DNA of 55,707 bases from Pseudomonadota bacterium (GCA_021841585.1 JAKBUS010000008.1:1-55707); one strand, 5' to 3'; numbered from the stretch's first letter, positions 8,325 through 18,235 are shown. Notes: generated by a model from the letters alone, not told the origin. Numbers and translations are program-made.

Positions 8325-9275
8325 TTAGTCCATAAAGAGCGAGCTCACGGAGTCTTCGTCCGCAATACGCCTTATGGTCTCCGCGAGCAGCTCAGCTACG
8401 CTCAGCTGCCGGATCTTCACGCAGGAACGGGCCTGCGCACTCAACGGTATGGTATCCGTCACCACGATCTCATCGAGCACCGACCCCTCGACGCGGCTCA
8501 CGGCGCGCCCGGACAGGACCGCATGGGTGCAATATGCCACTACTCGCACCGCGCCGTTGGCCTTCAGAGCATTGGCCGCCTCGCACAGGGTGTTGGCGGT
8601 GTCCACGAGATCGTCCACCAGAACACAGGTCCGGCCCTCGACCTCGCCTATGATATGCATGACCTTGGCCTCGTTGGGCTTAGGCCTGCGCTTGTCGATG
8701 ATCGCAAGCCCGGCGTCGAGGTGCTTGGCGAGCGCCCGGGCGCGCACCACGCCTCCGACGTCGGGCGACACGACGAGCAGGTTGTCATAACTGTGGCGCC
8801 AGATATCACCCAGCAGCACCGGACCGGCATAGACATTGTCGGTCGGGATACTGAAGAAGCCCTGAATCTGATCGGCATGCAGGTCCATGGTCAACACGCG
8901 ATCCGCGCCGGCCCCGCTCACCATGTCCGCCACCAGTTTCGCGGCGATCGCGACCCGCGCCGTGCGTGGCCTGCGATCCTGGCGGGCATACCCGTAATAC
9001 GGGATCACCGCCGTAATGCGGCGCGCCGACGACCTCTTGATCGCATCGATCAGGATCAAGAGCTCCATGAGGTTGTCGTTGCTCGGGGCGCACGTCGGCT
9101 GAAGGATGAAGACGTCCTTGCCACGGACGTTCTCCATGATCTCCACCTGGATCTCGCCATCACTGAAGCGCCCGACATGCGCCTTGCCGATCGGGATACC
9201 CAGATGCCGGACCACGGATTCGGCCAACGCCGGGTTCGCGTTGCCCGTGAAGACCGCCATATTGTCTGTTGACAC
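8325..9275 (-). CDS. prs: Ribose-phosphate pyrophosphokinase (PRPP synthetase)
   Basis: A 316-residue enzyme that makes PRPP from ribose 5-phosphate and ATP for nucleotide, His and Trp synthesis. Visible motifs are the flexible-loop region [14 protein letters not shown], the catalytic [11 protein letters not shown], and the PRPP loop [13 protein letters not shown]. The last motif has Asn where many family members have Gly (DTAGT). The GTG start at 9275 follows GAGGAA by a few bases; an in-frame ATG lies five codons later. It is directly downstream of tRNA-Gln and ispE. Confidence 0.97.
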   Translation of the reverse strand: MSTDNMAVFTGNANPALAESVVRHLGIPIGKAHVGRFSDGEIQVEIMENVRGKDVFILQPTCAPSNDNLMELLILIDAIKRSSARRITAVIPYYGYARQDRRPRTARVAIAAKLVADMVSGAGADRVLTMDLHADQIQGFFSIPTDNVYAGPVLLGDIWRHSYDNLLVVSPDVGGVVRARALAKHLDAGLAIIDKRRPKPNEAKVMHIIGEVEGRTCVLVDDLVDTANTLCEAANALKANGAVRVVAYCTHAVLSGRAVSRVEGSVLDEIVVTDTIPLSAQARSCVKIRQLSVAELLAETIRRIADEDSVSSLFMD

Positions 9276-9320
9276 GGGTTCCTCGCGGATCTTCTGAAAA
9301 CTTTTCCGTACCGATAAAAA

Positions 9321-9395
9321 TGGCTGGGGTGCCAGGATTCGAACCTGGGAATGCCGGAATCAAAATCCGGTGCCTTACCGCTTGGCGACACCCCA
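9321..9395 (-). tRNA. tRNA-Gln (anticodon TTG)
   Basis: A 75-nt minus-strand tRNA with acceptor TGGGGTG paired with CACCCCA, D arm CGCCAAGCGGTAAGGC, anticodon loop GATTTTGATTC, T loop GGTTCGAATCC and an encoded CCA. It is nearly identical to E. coli tRNA-Gln. Its first 21 bases are also the last seven codons of ispE, including the stop. Confidence 0.97.
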
Positions 9396-10250
9396 ATGCG
9401 TCATCGAGCGCAGTAGTGCATGCACGGGGTGGACATTGCGCCCGCGCGCCACACACGCACGCCAGCGCGACGGACAGGCCGCCACCACGTCTTGCCCGTA
9501 ATGCGGATCCGGCACCTCTATGAAGAGCGATGCGCCCGACCCGCTCATCCGTACGCGTCCGTAGGCCTCCAACCAACGCCACGCCTCGTCGACCGCCCTA
9601 TAGCCGGCGCGTACGACCGCCACGAGGTCATTATCTTCCTGCCCGGCACGGAAGTCGCGTATTGTGATGGGCCGCCGGAAGCCTGTCAAATGAAGCCCGG
9701 CAAAGACCGGTCCGGTCAGGACCGCGGCATCGGGCACGATCACCACATACCACGGCTCGGGCAGATCGACGGCGGTCAAGCGCTCACCCACCCCTTCCGC
9801 CCAGGCCGACACGCCACGCACGAACACCGGCACGTCGGCGCCCAGGGAGAGTCCGAGCTCCGCCAGCAGATCCAGGGACCAATTCAGCCCCCACAAGGCG
9901 TTCAGGGCCAGCAGGGTGGTGGCGGCATCCGAGCTCCCACCGCCCAGCCCTCCGCCGATCGGGAGACGTTTGGTGATCTGGATACGGACCCCGAGACGGC
10001 TTCCCGAGACCTCCTGCAGGAGGCGCGCGGCGCGCACGGTGAGGTCCCGGTCGGCATCGATGCCGACCACGTCATGGGCGCGGGCGATCACGCCATCGTC
10101 TTGGACCGTGAACTGCAGATCGTCCTGCCAGTCGATGAACTGAAAGATGGTCTGGAGCTCGTGATAGCCGTCGGGTCTGCGGCCCACCACGTGCAGGAAC
10201 AGGTTGATCTTGGCCGGTGCCGGCCAAACCGCCGGCCATTCGTTGGTCAT
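9375..10250 (-). CDS. ispE: 4-diphosphocytidyl-2-C-methyl-D-erythritol kinase
   Basis: A 291-residue GHMP kinase of the MEP isoprenoid pathway; it phosphorylates CDP-methylerythritol. Motifs are PAPAKINLFLHVVGRRPDGY near the N-terminus, the Gly-rich ATP loop PIGGGLGGGSSDAATTL at about residues 93-109, and MSGSGASLF near the C-terminus. The ATG at 10250 overlaps the lolB stop by four bases (ATGA). A longer frame extends far upstream but is lolB read in another frame. The C-terminus WGVAKR and its TAA stop lie inside tRNA-Gln, starting exactly at the tRNA 5' base. Confidence 0.96.
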   Translation of the reverse strand: MTNEWPAVWPAPAKINLFLHVVGRRPDGYHELQTIFQFIDWQDDLQFTVQDDGVIARAHDVVGIDADRDLTVRAARLLQEVSGSRLGVRIQITKRLPIGGGLGGGSSDAATTLLALNALWGLNWSLDLLAELGLSLGADVPVFVRGVSAWAEGVGERLTAVDLPEPWYVVIVPDAAVLTGPVFAGLHLTGFRRPITIRDFRAGQEDNDLVAVVRAGYRAVDEAWRWLEAYGRVRMSGSGASLFIEVPDPHYGQDVVAACPSRWRACVARGRNVHPVHALLRSMTHWGVAKR

Positions 10251-10852
10251 GTCACATCCCACCTGTTGATTCGGATCGTCACCACGACCGGGCCCGGGCC
10301 CTTGGTGACGGCATGCGTCAACGTCAGCAGGCGCGGCAACCGGCCCGTTCGTGTGTGGCGATAGCGGCGATAGCGGATCGTCCAGCCGTTCTGGCGCAGG
10401 GATGCCAAAAGCCCGGCGCGGTCGAGCCGGCGGCGAGCCACGGGCCCGGGCGCCGGAATCCCGCGTATCCAAAACCGCAGGCCCGCCACCGGCAAGCGCC
10501 AGCCGGTCAAGCGCCACAAGAGGCGCGAGGCGCTCGCGCCGTGGAAATGACCGCGCCCGGTCCGCAGGTGGGCGCCGGCGGCGTCGGCGCGCAAACGAAA
10601 AATCAGCCGCCCGAATGGGCCATAGCCGGTCATCTGATAGGCCGCGGGCTTCACGATCCAGCGCAGCGCCAGCGACCCACCGTGGTGGCCGGCGCGTACC
10701 GCGCCCTGCGCCGATACACGAAAACGCTGGATTGCCATCATGCGCATACGGTGCGCGCGCCACACACGCCTGGGATGGCGGACCGCGGTTGGGGGGATGG
10801 CCGCGCAGCCAGCCACAAAAATGGCAACGAGGACCACGACGAATCGTTGCAT
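10247..10852 (-). CDS. lolB: Outer-membrane lipoprotein insertion protein LolB
   Basis: A 201-residue lipoprotein with lipobox VAGC (Cys15). LolB accepts lipoproteins from periplasmic LolA and inserts them into the outer membrane. The body has the LolB-like order FRVSAQGAVR, GGSLALRW, YQMTGYGPFG and a basic C-terminal half ending PRLLTLTHA. Sequence support is moderate, but its position between a TPR lipoprotein and ispE is the conserved gammaproteobacterial arrangement. The ATG overlaps the TPR gene stop (TGATG). Confidence 0.88.
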   Translation of the reverse strand: MQRFVVVLVAIFVAGCAAIPPTAVRHPRRVWRAHRMRMMAIQRFRVSAQGAVRAGHHGGSLALRWIVKPAAYQMTGYGPFGRLIFRLRADAAGAHLRTGRGHFHGASASRLLWRLTGWRLPVAGLRFWIRGIPAPGPVARRRLDRAGLLASLRQNGWTIRYRRYRHTRTGRLPRLLTLTHAVTKGPGPVVVTIRINRWDVT

Positions 10853-12573
10853 CAGAGTGCCCGGTGCTTGGCGAGTTCGGCCTTCAGGGCGCTATTGCCC
10901 GGCGCCTTCGTGAGCGCCCCGCGCCACAGGCGCAAGGCACGCGCGTGTTGCCCCAAGCCCCAGAGGGCGGCGCCCAAGTGCGCGGCGATCGTGGGATCGT
11001 GGGACAGATCGAAGGCCTTCTGCAGGTAGCCGACGGCGGTCTTCAGATGCCCTTCACGGTAATAACCCCAACCGACGCTATCCAGGATATCGGGATTTCC
11101 AGGGGCGAGCACCAATGCCTGGCGCACGAGGGCCATGCCGTGCCGCACATGCTGACCGTTGTCGATGTAGGTATAACCGAGGGCATTGAGGGCCGTCGCG
11201 CTATGCGGATGGGCCGCCACCAGCCGCTTCAGGTCCTGCTCGGCCTGCGCCGCCGCGCCGAGCTTCTCCTCGTCCAGGGCGCGGGCGTAGAGCAGGACGT
11301 CGGGATGGGGGGCGTGATCCATGGCGGCATTCAGGAGCGCAAGCCCCTTGGCATATTGCCCCAGGGCCATCAGCACCTCATTGCGCGCGAGCGCCAGCGC
11401 CACGGCCTGGGCCGGGGTGTGGGCGGTTATCCGCGCCAGGCGCTGCCAGGCAAGATGCGGGGCCGACTGCGCAAGCAGCATGAGACCATCGCGCATCATG
11501 GCCGTGAACCGGTAAGGTTTGCCAACGCGCGCGTAGTAATAGTGCGCGCGCGCATAGCGTTTTTGGCTCTCGGCGATCTCGCCCAGGTACAGATTGGCAT
11601 GCGCATCATTCGGGGCCAGCGCCAAGCTGCGCTTGAGGTAGGATCTCGCGAGCCCGAACTCGTGCGAGCGTAAGGCGATCAGGCCCGCGGCATACAGGAC
11701 CCGCGGGTCATTGGGGGCGGCGGCCGCGATCATCTGAAACTGCGTCAACGCCCGGTGCCAATATTGGAGTGAGACGAGGCGCCGGGCATAGTCGAGGCGC
11801 AGCCGCGTCGCCGACGGGTTGCGTTGCAGAAACCGCGCGGAGAACGCCAACGCCCGGCGGGGCGTGATGGTCCACAGGATGCGCGCCTTCAAGACCGCGG
11901 CGCCTTCCCAATGGGGCTTCAAGGCCAGCGCCGCATTGACCGCGCGCAGCGCCGCCGCGCGGTCGTGGCTATGGCGCGCAAGCTCGGCCAGGGCGTATTT
12001 GCCGATCGGGTCTTTCGGATAGAGCTGCGTCAAAGCCCGCATGACCGTCACGGTCAGCGCGGCGCGCCGGTGGCGCAGGAGCAGGGTCGCTATGTGCTCG
12101 AAGGTAAAGGCGCGGCCTTCCGGCCCCTCGTGGATCGCAGCCTGGCTCAGGGCCTGCGCAAACTCCCGTTCGGCGGCCGCGATCCGGGTCAGACCGAGAT
12201 TGGCATCCGCCAAGGCGGCGCGCGCGCTCACGCTCTGCGGGGCCTTCGCAAGCCACAACTTGATCAACTGGCGGGCCTGGCCATAGCGACGGGCATAGAG
12301 CGAGAGCAGTGCCGAGCGCCGCGTCAGACCCGCATCACCGGTCTCCTGCGCGGCCTGCCCGAAGGCCTTCGCGGCCTGCCCTAGATGCCCTTGTTGGCCG
12401 GCGATGTCGCCGAGCAGGACATGATAGAGGAGCCGGCCCGAGGGGTGTACGGTCGGCGCCGATGCCGGACGCGGCCGGGAGATGGACGCGGGGCGCCCGC
12501 CGGTCGTCGCGCAGCCCGCCAAAATACCGAGCGCCAAGACCGGGAGCGCCGCCCGCCACAGACCCTGCCTCAT
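10852..12573 (-). CDS. TPR-repeat lipoprotein
   Basis: A 573-residue lipoprotein: signal MRQGLWRAALPVLALGILAGC with lipobox LAGC (Cys21), a Pro/Ser-rich spacer, then tetratricopeptide repeats along the rest. Clear repeats include DPRVLYAAGLIALRSHEFGL, NDAHANLYLGEIAESQKRYA and NPDILDSVGWGYYREGHLKT. Start 12573 follows GGGAG. TPR lipoproteins in this position are common upstream of lolB and are thought to scaffold envelope proteins; no enzymatic role is visible. It is divergent from the CstA-like gene, with an 85-bp shared intergenic region. Confidence 0.88.
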   Translation of the reverse strand: MRQGLWRAALPVLALGILAGCATTGGRPASISRPRPASAPTVHPSGRLLYHVLLGDIAGQQGHLGQAAKAFGQAAQETGDAGLTRRSALLSLYARRYGQARQLIKLWLAKAPQSVSARAALADANLGLTRIAAAEREFAQALSQAAIHEGPEGRAFTFEHIATLLLRHRRAALTVTVMRALTQLYPKDPIGKYALAELARHSHDRAAALRAVNAALALKPHWEGAAVLKARILWTITPRRALAFSARFLQRNPSATRLRLDYARRLVSLQYWHRALTQFQMIAAAAPNDPRVLYAAGLIALRSHEFGLARSYLKRSLALAPNDAHANLYLGEIAESQKRYARAHYYYARVGKPYRFTAMMRDGLMLLAQSAPHLAWQRLARITAHTPAQAVALALARNEVLMALGQYAKGLALLNAAMDHAPHPDVLLYARALDEEKLGAAAQAEQDLKRLVAAHPHSATALNALGYTYIDNGQHVRHGMALVRQALVLAPGNPDILDSVGWGYYREGHLKTAVGYLQKAFDLSHDPTIAAHLGAALWGLGQHARALRLWRGALTKAPGNSALKAELAKHRAL

Positions 12574-12658
12574 AACGCTCCCATTCACTGGTAGGATAGG
12601 GGGCCATCGAGACCGTGAGCGACTATGCTCTCCGAAAGCCCGAGGGAGACCCTGTGCC

Positions 12659-14188
12659 ATGAACCTGATTCTACTCCCCCTGATCGCCATCCCGGTCCTG
12701 GCCCTGGCCTACCGCCTCCTGGGCCGGCTCGCGCTCGCGCTTGGGGAAGGCCCGGGCCATTATAGTACAGAGCCGACCGCCGCGGCAGGCCCGGGGATCG
12801 TCTCCGGACTGCACGATCTCGGTCTCCTCGGGACCCCGCTGCTCCTGGCGGGCGCGGCCTTTGGTTTGCGCTTTGGCTGGGGGCCGGCGTTGCTTGCAAT
12901 CCTGCTGTCCGGCACCACCATGGGCGCCGCCTGCGCGCTTGCCCAGAGCCGGCTTGAGACACCGAGCGCGTGGCGCGCCGCCAATACCATCGCACGCCTG
13001 CTCATAAGCGCCATTCTGGCGCTCGTCTGGGCGGGCCTTGCCGCACACAGCAGCCGCGCACTCTTGACCTTTGTCGTCTTGTATCTCGCCGCCGACCGCC
13101 TGATCCCGCTCCTGCTCGCGCGGCGCGCCGAGCTTGCCGGTGGCCTGCTGCTGGTGGCGGCCATCGGTGTGCTGTTTTCGGCTATTGGTCTGTCCGCGCC
13201 GCTCGCGCTCCGGGGCGTGGCGCATATCGTCATCGGACCCTATCAGCGCCTGACGCCGGTCGCGCCGCTATTCTTTTATGGCCTGTTATTGGTCATGCTG
13301 ATCCAGAAAAAGCGCGCACGCCGCCTGGCGTTACGGCCCGCCTACGGGGCGGTCGGGGCCTTGCTGCTCGCCGCGGTGGCGGTAGGCCTGTTCGTGGCCG
13401 CCCTCCTTAGTCATCCGCCGCTCGTCATGCCGCGAGTGCGCTCGGGGCGTCTGGCGATGGCGCTACCGCTGCTTGCCTGCGCGCTACCCTTCGCTGCGGC
13501 ACTGGCGCCATTCGGGGACAACCCGATGAGCCGCCGGCCGCTATCGGCGATCTACCTCACCATTCTCGTGGAGGCCGCCTGCGCCGTGGCCTTCCTCGTG
13601 GCCACGGCGAGCGACTTCCCGGCAATCAATGCATGGAGGCATTTCTTTGCTCACGGCCCGGGCGTCATGGCGCTCCTCGGCGCCGCCATCGATGGGAGCC
13701 AGCGGCTCATGGCCTCCATCGGTCTTGGTCCATGGGTGAGCGAGACCTTGCGCGCAAGCCTGCTCTTGCTCACCGCCGCCGCCCTCGAAAGCCAACAGGA
13801 GGCCCTCGGCCGGGAGCACTGGCCGCTTCCCCGCATTCAGCCCCTGATGGCCACCGCCGTGCTCGGCGCGGTGTTGTGGGCAGTCCATGGCCTCGGCTCG
13901 GGCAACGAGCTCTTCCTTGCGGCCGTGCTCGCCGCCGGAGTGGCCTTCGGCTTGATCCTGGCACGCCGCGCCTTTCCGGGGTTTATGGTATCCTTCGGCT
14001 ATGTATTGTTGGCGTTGGCCGACATTGCGGTGATCGGGATCGGATGGACGGGCGCCGCCTCCCATCCGATGCGGGCCGTCCTGGCAGTCGCTGTTATAAC
14101 ATTCGAGGCCGTCGCGGCGGCTCGGATTTGGGGATTTCCGTCTCGGTCCAAAGACCATGCACCTCGTAACACTGGGCATCAACCATAA
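12659..14188 (+). CDS. Divergent CstA-like polytopic membrane protein
   Basis: A 509-residue hydrophobic protein with roughly a dozen membrane helices. Scattered segments recall the carbon-starvation/peptide transporter CstA: an N-terminal YRLLGRLALALG, FGLRFGWGPALLAILLSGTT early on, and GPGVMALLGAAIDGSQRLMA followed by SETLRASLLLLTAAALESQQ late. The match is partial and the protein is shorter than CstA, so substrate and even transport function are uncertain. The start is ATG 12659 after GGGAG; a much longer frame would run antisense through the TPR gene. Its 3' end overlaps hemA by 32 bp, so hemA translation may be coupled to it. Confidence 0.6.
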   Translation: MNLILLPLIAIPVLALAYRLLGRLALALGEGPGHYSTEPTAAAGPGIVSGLHDLGLLGTPLLLAGAAFGLRFGWGPALLAILLSGTTMGAACALAQSRLETPSAWRAANTIARLLISAILALVWAGLAAHSSRALLTFVVLYLAADRLIPLLLARRAELAGGLLLVAAIGVLFSAIGLSAPLALRGVAHIVIGPYQRLTPVAPLFFYGLLLVMLIQKKRARRLALRPAYGAVGALLLAAVAVGLFVAALLSHPPLVMPRVRSGRLAMALPLLACALPFAAALAPFGDNPMSRRPLSAIYLTILVEAACAVAFLVATASDFPAINAWRHFFAHGPGVMALLGAAIDGSQRLMASIGLGPWVSETLRASLLLLTAAALESQQEALGREHWPLPRIQPLMATAVLGAVLWAVHGLGSGNELFLAAVLAAGVAFGLILARRAFPGFMVSFGYVLLALADIAVIGIGWTGAASHPMRAVLAVAVITFEAVAAARIWGFPSRSKDHAPRNTGHQP

Positions 14189-15416
14189 AACCGCACCAGT
14201 CGCACTCCGCGAGCAGGCGGCCTTCGACCCACAGACCCTGCCCGATGCCCTGCGCGCGATAACCGAGGCCGGGGCCGGCGAGGCCACGATCCTGTCGACC
14301 TGCAACCGCACGGAGCTCTATTGCGGCCTCGACGGTGCCTCCGACGAAGCGCTGATCGACTGGTTTTGTCACTACCACAAACTTACCCCGCGCACGGTCC
14401 GCCCGTACCTCTATATTCATGATGGGCGGCTCGCGGTCGCGCACGCCTTTCGCGTGGCCTCCGGCCTCGACTCCCTGGTCCTTGGAGAACCCCAGATACT
14501 GGGCCAGATGAAGACCGCATTCGCCGCGGCGCACAAGGCCGGGGCCACCGGCAAGTTGCTCAATCGCCTGTTCCAGCACACCTTCTCGGTCGCAAAGCAG
14601 GTGCGCACGGACACCGCCATCGGCGCCAACGCGGTATCGGTGGCCTATGCAGCTGTGAGCCTCGCACGGCGCATCTTCGACAACCTGTCTCACCAGACGG
14701 TGCTGTTGATCGGCGCCGGCGAAATGATAGAACTGGCCGCCCGCCACCTGAAGGAACAGGGGATCCGGCGCATGATCGTCGCCAATCGGACGGTCGAGCG
14801 CGCAAGCAGTCTCGGAGGCATCTACGGGGCCGAGGCGGTCTCGCTTCTCGAGCTCCCAGACTACCTGGCGGGTGCCGATATCGTGATCTCCTGCACCGCG
14901 AGCCTTTTGCCGCTGCTCGGAAAGGGCGCGGTGGAGCGGGCCCTCAAGGCGCGCAAGCACCGGCCGATGTTTCTCGTCGATCTCGCCGTGCCGCGCGACA
15001 TAGAACCAGAGGTCGGCGAACTCCCCGACGTCTATCTGTACACCATAGACGACCTGAAGGGCGTCATAGAGGAGAACATGGAATCCCGCCAGGCCGCCGC
15101 TCGTGAGGCGGAGACCATCATCGAAGGCGAGGTGATCGAATTCATGCGCTGGGTGCACTCGCTGGATTCGGTACCCACCGTGCGTGCACTACGGGCGGCC
15201 ACCGAGGCCATGCGAGACGCCGAGCTCGAACGCGCCCGGCGGGCGCTTGAGCGCGGCGAACCCGCCGAGCAGGTGCTGCTGCGCTTCGCCCATGCCCTCA
15301 CCAACAAGTTCATGCACGGCCCGAGCACGACCTTACGGGACGCCAGAACCGACAACGAACTGGATCTCGTCGGGGCAACCCGCGCGCTGTTCCATCTCGA
15401 CGACAAAGCATCGTGA
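14157..15416 (+). CDS. hemA: Glutamyl-tRNA reductase
   Basis: A 419-residue enzyme making glutamate-1-semialdehyde from glutamyl-tRNA, the first step of C5 tetrapyrrole synthesis. The catalytic Cys49 is in ILSTCNRTE, the substrate region is [16 protein letters not shown], the NADPH site is [17 protein letters not shown], and the C-terminal dimerisation helix ends near [10 protein letters not shown]. The start is the ATG at 14157 giving [15 protein letters not shown]; no strong ribosome binding site is visible, consistent with coupling to the overlapping upstream gene. It is followed by prfA with a TGATG junction. Confidence 0.97.
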   Translation: MHLVTLGINHKTAPVALREQAAFDPQTLPDALRAITEAGAGEATILSTCNRTELYCGLDGASDEALIDWFCHYHKLTPRTVRPYLYIHDGRLAVAHAFRVASGLDSLVLGEPQILGQMKTAFAAAHKAGATGKLLNRLFQHTFSVAKQVRTDTAIGANAVSVAYAAVSLARRIFDNLSHQTVLLIGAGEMIELAARHLKEQGIRRMIVANRTVERASSLGGIYGAEAVSLLELPDYLAGADIVISCTASLLPLLGKGAVERALKARKHRPMFLVDLAVPRDIEPEVGELPDVYLYTIDDLKGVIEENMESRQAAAREAETIIEGEVIEFMRWVHSLDSVPTVRALRAATEAMRDAELERARRALERGEPAEQVLLRFAHALTNKFMHGPSTTLRDARTDNELDLVGATRALFHLDDKAS

Positions 15417-16498
15417 TGCAGGCCTCGCTGACCACAAAGCTCGAGCGCCTGGCATCGCGGCTCGAGGAGACCACGGCCGAGCTCTCCGACCCGCTCGTGA
15501 CCCACGACCAGGAACGCTTTCGGCGGTTATCGCGCGAACACGCCGAACTGACTCCGGTCGTGGAGCGTTTCGCGGCCTGGCGCCGGACCGAGGAACAGAT
15601 GGCCGCCGCCCAATCCCTGCTGCAAGACACCGACCCCGACGTGCGCGCCATGGCAAACGAGGAGATCGCATCGCTCGAGCGCTTGCGCGCGTCCTGCGAG
15701 GCGGACCTCAAGCGTCTCATGCTGCCGCGCGACCCCAATGACGAGCGCAACATCTTCCTCGAGGTGCGCGCCGGCACCGGCGGCGATGAGGCGGCGCTGT
15801 TTGCGGGCGACCTCTACCGCATGTACGCAGGTTACGCGACGCGACGGGGGTGGCAGATGGAGGTCGTCCATGCCAGCGAGGGTGAGCATGGCGGCTACAA
15901 GGAGATCATTGCGCGACTGGCGGGCCCCTCGGTCTATTCGCGGCTCAAGTTCGAATCGGGTGGACACCGGGTCCAGCGCGTACCGCTCACCGAGGCGCAA
16001 GGACGCATTCACACCTCGGCGTGCACGGTGGCGGTGATGGCCGAGGTGGAAGAGCGCGAGATCACGATCAACCCGGCGGACCTCAAGATCGATACCTTTC
16101 GTGCCTCGGGGGCCGGTGGCCAACATGTCAACAAGACCGATTCCGCCATTCGCGTCACGCACCTCCCCACCGGGCTTGTCGTCGAATGCCAGGACGAGCG
16201 GTCGCAACATAAAAACCGTTCACGGGCGCTGTCGATCCTGGCCTCGCGTCTGCGTGAGCAGGAGTTGCGCGCCAAACAGGAGCGGGAGGCGGCCACGCGC
16301 CGCCGGCTCGTGGGCAGCGGCGACCGCTCCGAGCGCATACGCACCTACAACTTTCCCCAGGGGCGAGTGACCGACCACCGCATCAATCTCACCCTCTATC
16401 GCCTCGAGCGCGTCCTCGAAGGCGACCTAGACGAGCTGATCGATGCCTTGATTGCCGAGGATCAGACCGAGCAGCTCGCCGCGCTCGCCCTCGAATGA
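15416..16498 (+). CDS. prfA: Peptide chain release factor 1
   Basis: A 360-residue RF1 reading UAA and UAG. The GGQ peptidyl-hydrolysis motif is at residues 234-236 (GAGGQHVNK). The anticodon-mimic PxT tripeptide is at 190-192, reading Pro-Leu-Thr inside [14 protein letters not shown]. Earlier [10 protein letters not shown] marks domain 2. ATG 15416 overlaps the hemA stop (TGATG); a GTG directly before it would add one residue. The next gene, prmC, methylates the Gln of this protein, and they overlap by ATGA. Confidence 0.97.
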   Translation: MQASLTTKLERLASRLEETTAELSDPLVTHDQERFRRLSREHAELTPVVERFAAWRRTEEQMAAAQSLLQDTDPDVRAMANEEIASLERLRASCEADLKRLMLPRDPNDERNIFLEVRAGTGGDEAALFAGDLYRMYAGYATRRGWQMEVVHASEGEHGGYKEIIARLAGPSVYSRLKFESGGHRVQRVPLTEAQGRIHTSACTVAVMAEVEEREITINPADLKIDTFRASGAGGQHVNKTDSAIRVTHLPTGLVVECQDERSQHKNRSRALSILASRLREQELRAKQEREAATRRRLVGSGDRSERIRTYNFPQGRVTDHRINLTLYRLERVLEGDLDELIDALIAEDQTEQLAALALE

Positions 16499-17343
16499 CC
16501 ACCGTGCGGGCCTTTCTGGCGCACGCAACCGGGCGACCCTCGGAGGCCTCTGGGCCGCCGCGCTGCCCGGCGCGCGAGGTGTGGACGCTCGGCTGCCATG
16601 TCCTGCAGCGTCCGCTCGCCCGGCTGCTGGCGGCCGACGCGAACGAGCCGCTGAATCCCGCGGACGAGGCGCGCTGGCGCGCGCTCATCGCGCGCCGCGC
16701 GCAAGGCGAGCCGCTCGCCTACCTCGTCGGCCACACGGAATTCTGGTCATTGACGCTTACCGTCACACCAGATGTCCTGGTGCCACGACCCGAGACCGAG
16801 ATCCTGGTGGAGCAGGCACTGGGCATGCCGGCCATCGATGGGGCCTGCTATCTCGACGCCGGCACCGGATCAGGGGCAGTGGCGCTTGCCCTCAAAAAGG
16901 AACGTCCGCAAGCGCTCGTTGCGGCCTGCGATCGGAGCCCCGCGGCGCTTGCCGTGGCGCGCGCCAACGCCGCGGCCCTGGGGCTCGACGTGGCCTTCTG
17001 GAACGGCTCCTGGACCGAGGCGATCGCCGCTCGCTCTTGCGATCTCGTGGTGAGCAACCCCCCTTATGTCGAGAGCACCGACCCGTGCCTTGATGATGAC
17101 GGATTGCGCTACGAGCCGCGCGGCGCGCTCGATGGCGGGGCCGACGGCTTGCGCGCCATCGCCGCTTTGATCCCGGCGGCCGCGCGCGTCCTGCGCCCGG
17201 GCGGGCGTCTGCTCATCGAGCATGGTGCCGAGCAAGGTGGCCCGGTCCGGTCACTTTTTGAGCGCGCAGGCCTTGCGGACATCGCCACCCACCCCGACTA
17301 TGCCGGTCACCCGCGCGTGACCGGAGGGCTTTGGCATGGATGA
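16495..17343 (+). CDS. prmC: Release factor glutamine methyltransferase
   Basis: A 282-residue N5-glutamine methyltransferase acting on the GGQ motif of release factors. The SAM loop is DAGTGSG (121-127), the catalytic NPPY is at 188-191, and VPRPETE precedes the SAM loop as usual. The N-terminus carries an unusually Pro/Ser-rich stretch before the helical domain. It overlaps prfA by four bases and the following MoeB-like gene by eight, so the block is one operon. Confidence 0.96.
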   Translation: MTTVRAFLAHATGRPSEASGPPRCPAREVWTLGCHVLQRPLARLLAADANEPLNPADEARWRALIARRAQGEPLAYLVGHTEFWSLTLTVTPDVLVPRPETEILVEQALGMPAIDGACYLDAGTGSGAVALALKKERPQALVAACDRSPAALAVARANAAALGLDVAFWNGSWTEAIAARSCDLVVSNPPYVESTDPCLDDDGLRYEPRGALDGGADGLRAIAALIPAAARVLRPGGRLLIEHGAEQGGPVRSLFERAGLADIATHPDYAGHPRVTGGLWHG

Positions 17344-18082
17344 CGCCGCGCTCCTGCGCCATAGCGCCCACATCTTCCTGCCGGACATGGGCGTGGAGGG
17401 GGTCTCGCGCCTCATGCGCGCGCGCGTTTTGATCGTGGGCCTGGGCGGTCTCGGCTCGGTCGTGGCCTTGTATCTCGCGCGCAGCGGGGTCGGCGAACTC
17501 GTGCTGGCGGACCCCGACACCGTGGCCCTGTCCAACCTCCCGCGCCAGATCCTCTATGCCGACCGTCATGTCGGTCAGGCCAAGACCGATGCCGCGCGCG
17601 AGAGCCTCGCGGCCCTGGGGGCGGGCCGCCTGCGTCTCTGCCCGGAGCGCCTGCTTGGCGCGCGCCTGGCAGACGAGGTAGCGCGCGTCGACCTGGTGTG
17701 CGATGCCTCCGATAATTTCACCACGCGCTTTGCCATCAATGAGGCGTGCGTGCGGGCCGCCATTCCGCTGGTATCGGCGGCGGTGATCCGCATGGCCGGC
17801 CAATTGCTCGTGGTTCATCCGCAAGAGCCCGCCGCCGGCTGCTATCGCTGCCTGTACCCGGAGGGCCTGGAGGAGGCCGAGAGCTGCTCGGAACGCGGGG
17901 TCCTCGGGCCGGTGGCCGGCACGCTCGCGACCCTGCAGGCCGCCGAGGCCATAAAGGTGCTTGCCGGCATCCCCACGCCGCTGTCCCGCGATCTATGGGT
18001 GTTCGATGACGCGACCCTGGAGAGCCGCCGCATCCGCCGCCGCCGGGATCCCGACTGCCCGGTATGCAAGACCCGGCCCTGA
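17336..18082 (+). CDS. HesA/MoeB/ThiF-family adenylyltransferase
   Basis: A 248-residue E1-like enzyme that adenylates the C-terminal glycine of a ubiquitin-like sulfur carrier (MoaD or ThiS type). The nucleotide loop is GLGGLG (35-40), followed by ADPDTVALSNLPRQILY and DNFTTRF. Two Cys pairs, CYRC and CPVC, form the structural zinc site, and CSERGVLGPVAG contains the probable catalytic Cys region. MoeB, ThiF and HesA cannot be separated by sequence alone. hemA-prfA-prmC-moeB order is common in proteobacteria, which favours MoeB and molybdopterin synthesis. Confidence 0.88.
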   Translation: MDDAALLRHSAHIFLPDMGVEGVSRLMRARVLIVGLGGLGSVVALYLARSGVGELVLADPDTVALSNLPRQILYADRHVGQAKTDAARESLAALGAGRLRLCPERLLGARLADEVARVDLVCDASDNFTTRFAINEACVRAAIPLVSAAVIRMAGQLLVVHPQEPAAGCYRCLYPEGLEEAESCSERGVLGPVAGTLATLQAAEAIKVLAGIPTPLSRDLWVFDDATLESRRIRRRRDPDCPVCKTRP

Positions 18083-18235
18083 GACCGCCGATACGGTCCT
18101 TCCGAGGTCCACCTCACCGGCTTCACCACCGACGCGAAAGGCCCGTTACGGCAAGCCTCGCGCACGGTGCCCGGCGAGACTCTCCGACAAAGGGGCAGCC
18201 GGTCCCAAGAAACCTGGCCAGCCGCACGCCAAGAC

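Noticed and set aside
8523-9272. Long plus-strand open frame opposite prs
   Set aside because: Antisense shadow of a conserved gene in GC-rich DNA; no ribosome binding site or family features.
10251-10763. N-terminal extension of ispE
   Set aside because: It is lolB read in another frame; ATG 10250 with ATGA overlap and a normal IspE N-terminus is far better.
13541-14311. Minus-strand frames opposite the CstA-like gene and hemA (including a longer one to 15158)
   Set aside because: They mirror codon periodicity of the sense genes and read as low-complexity Gly/Arg/His sequence.
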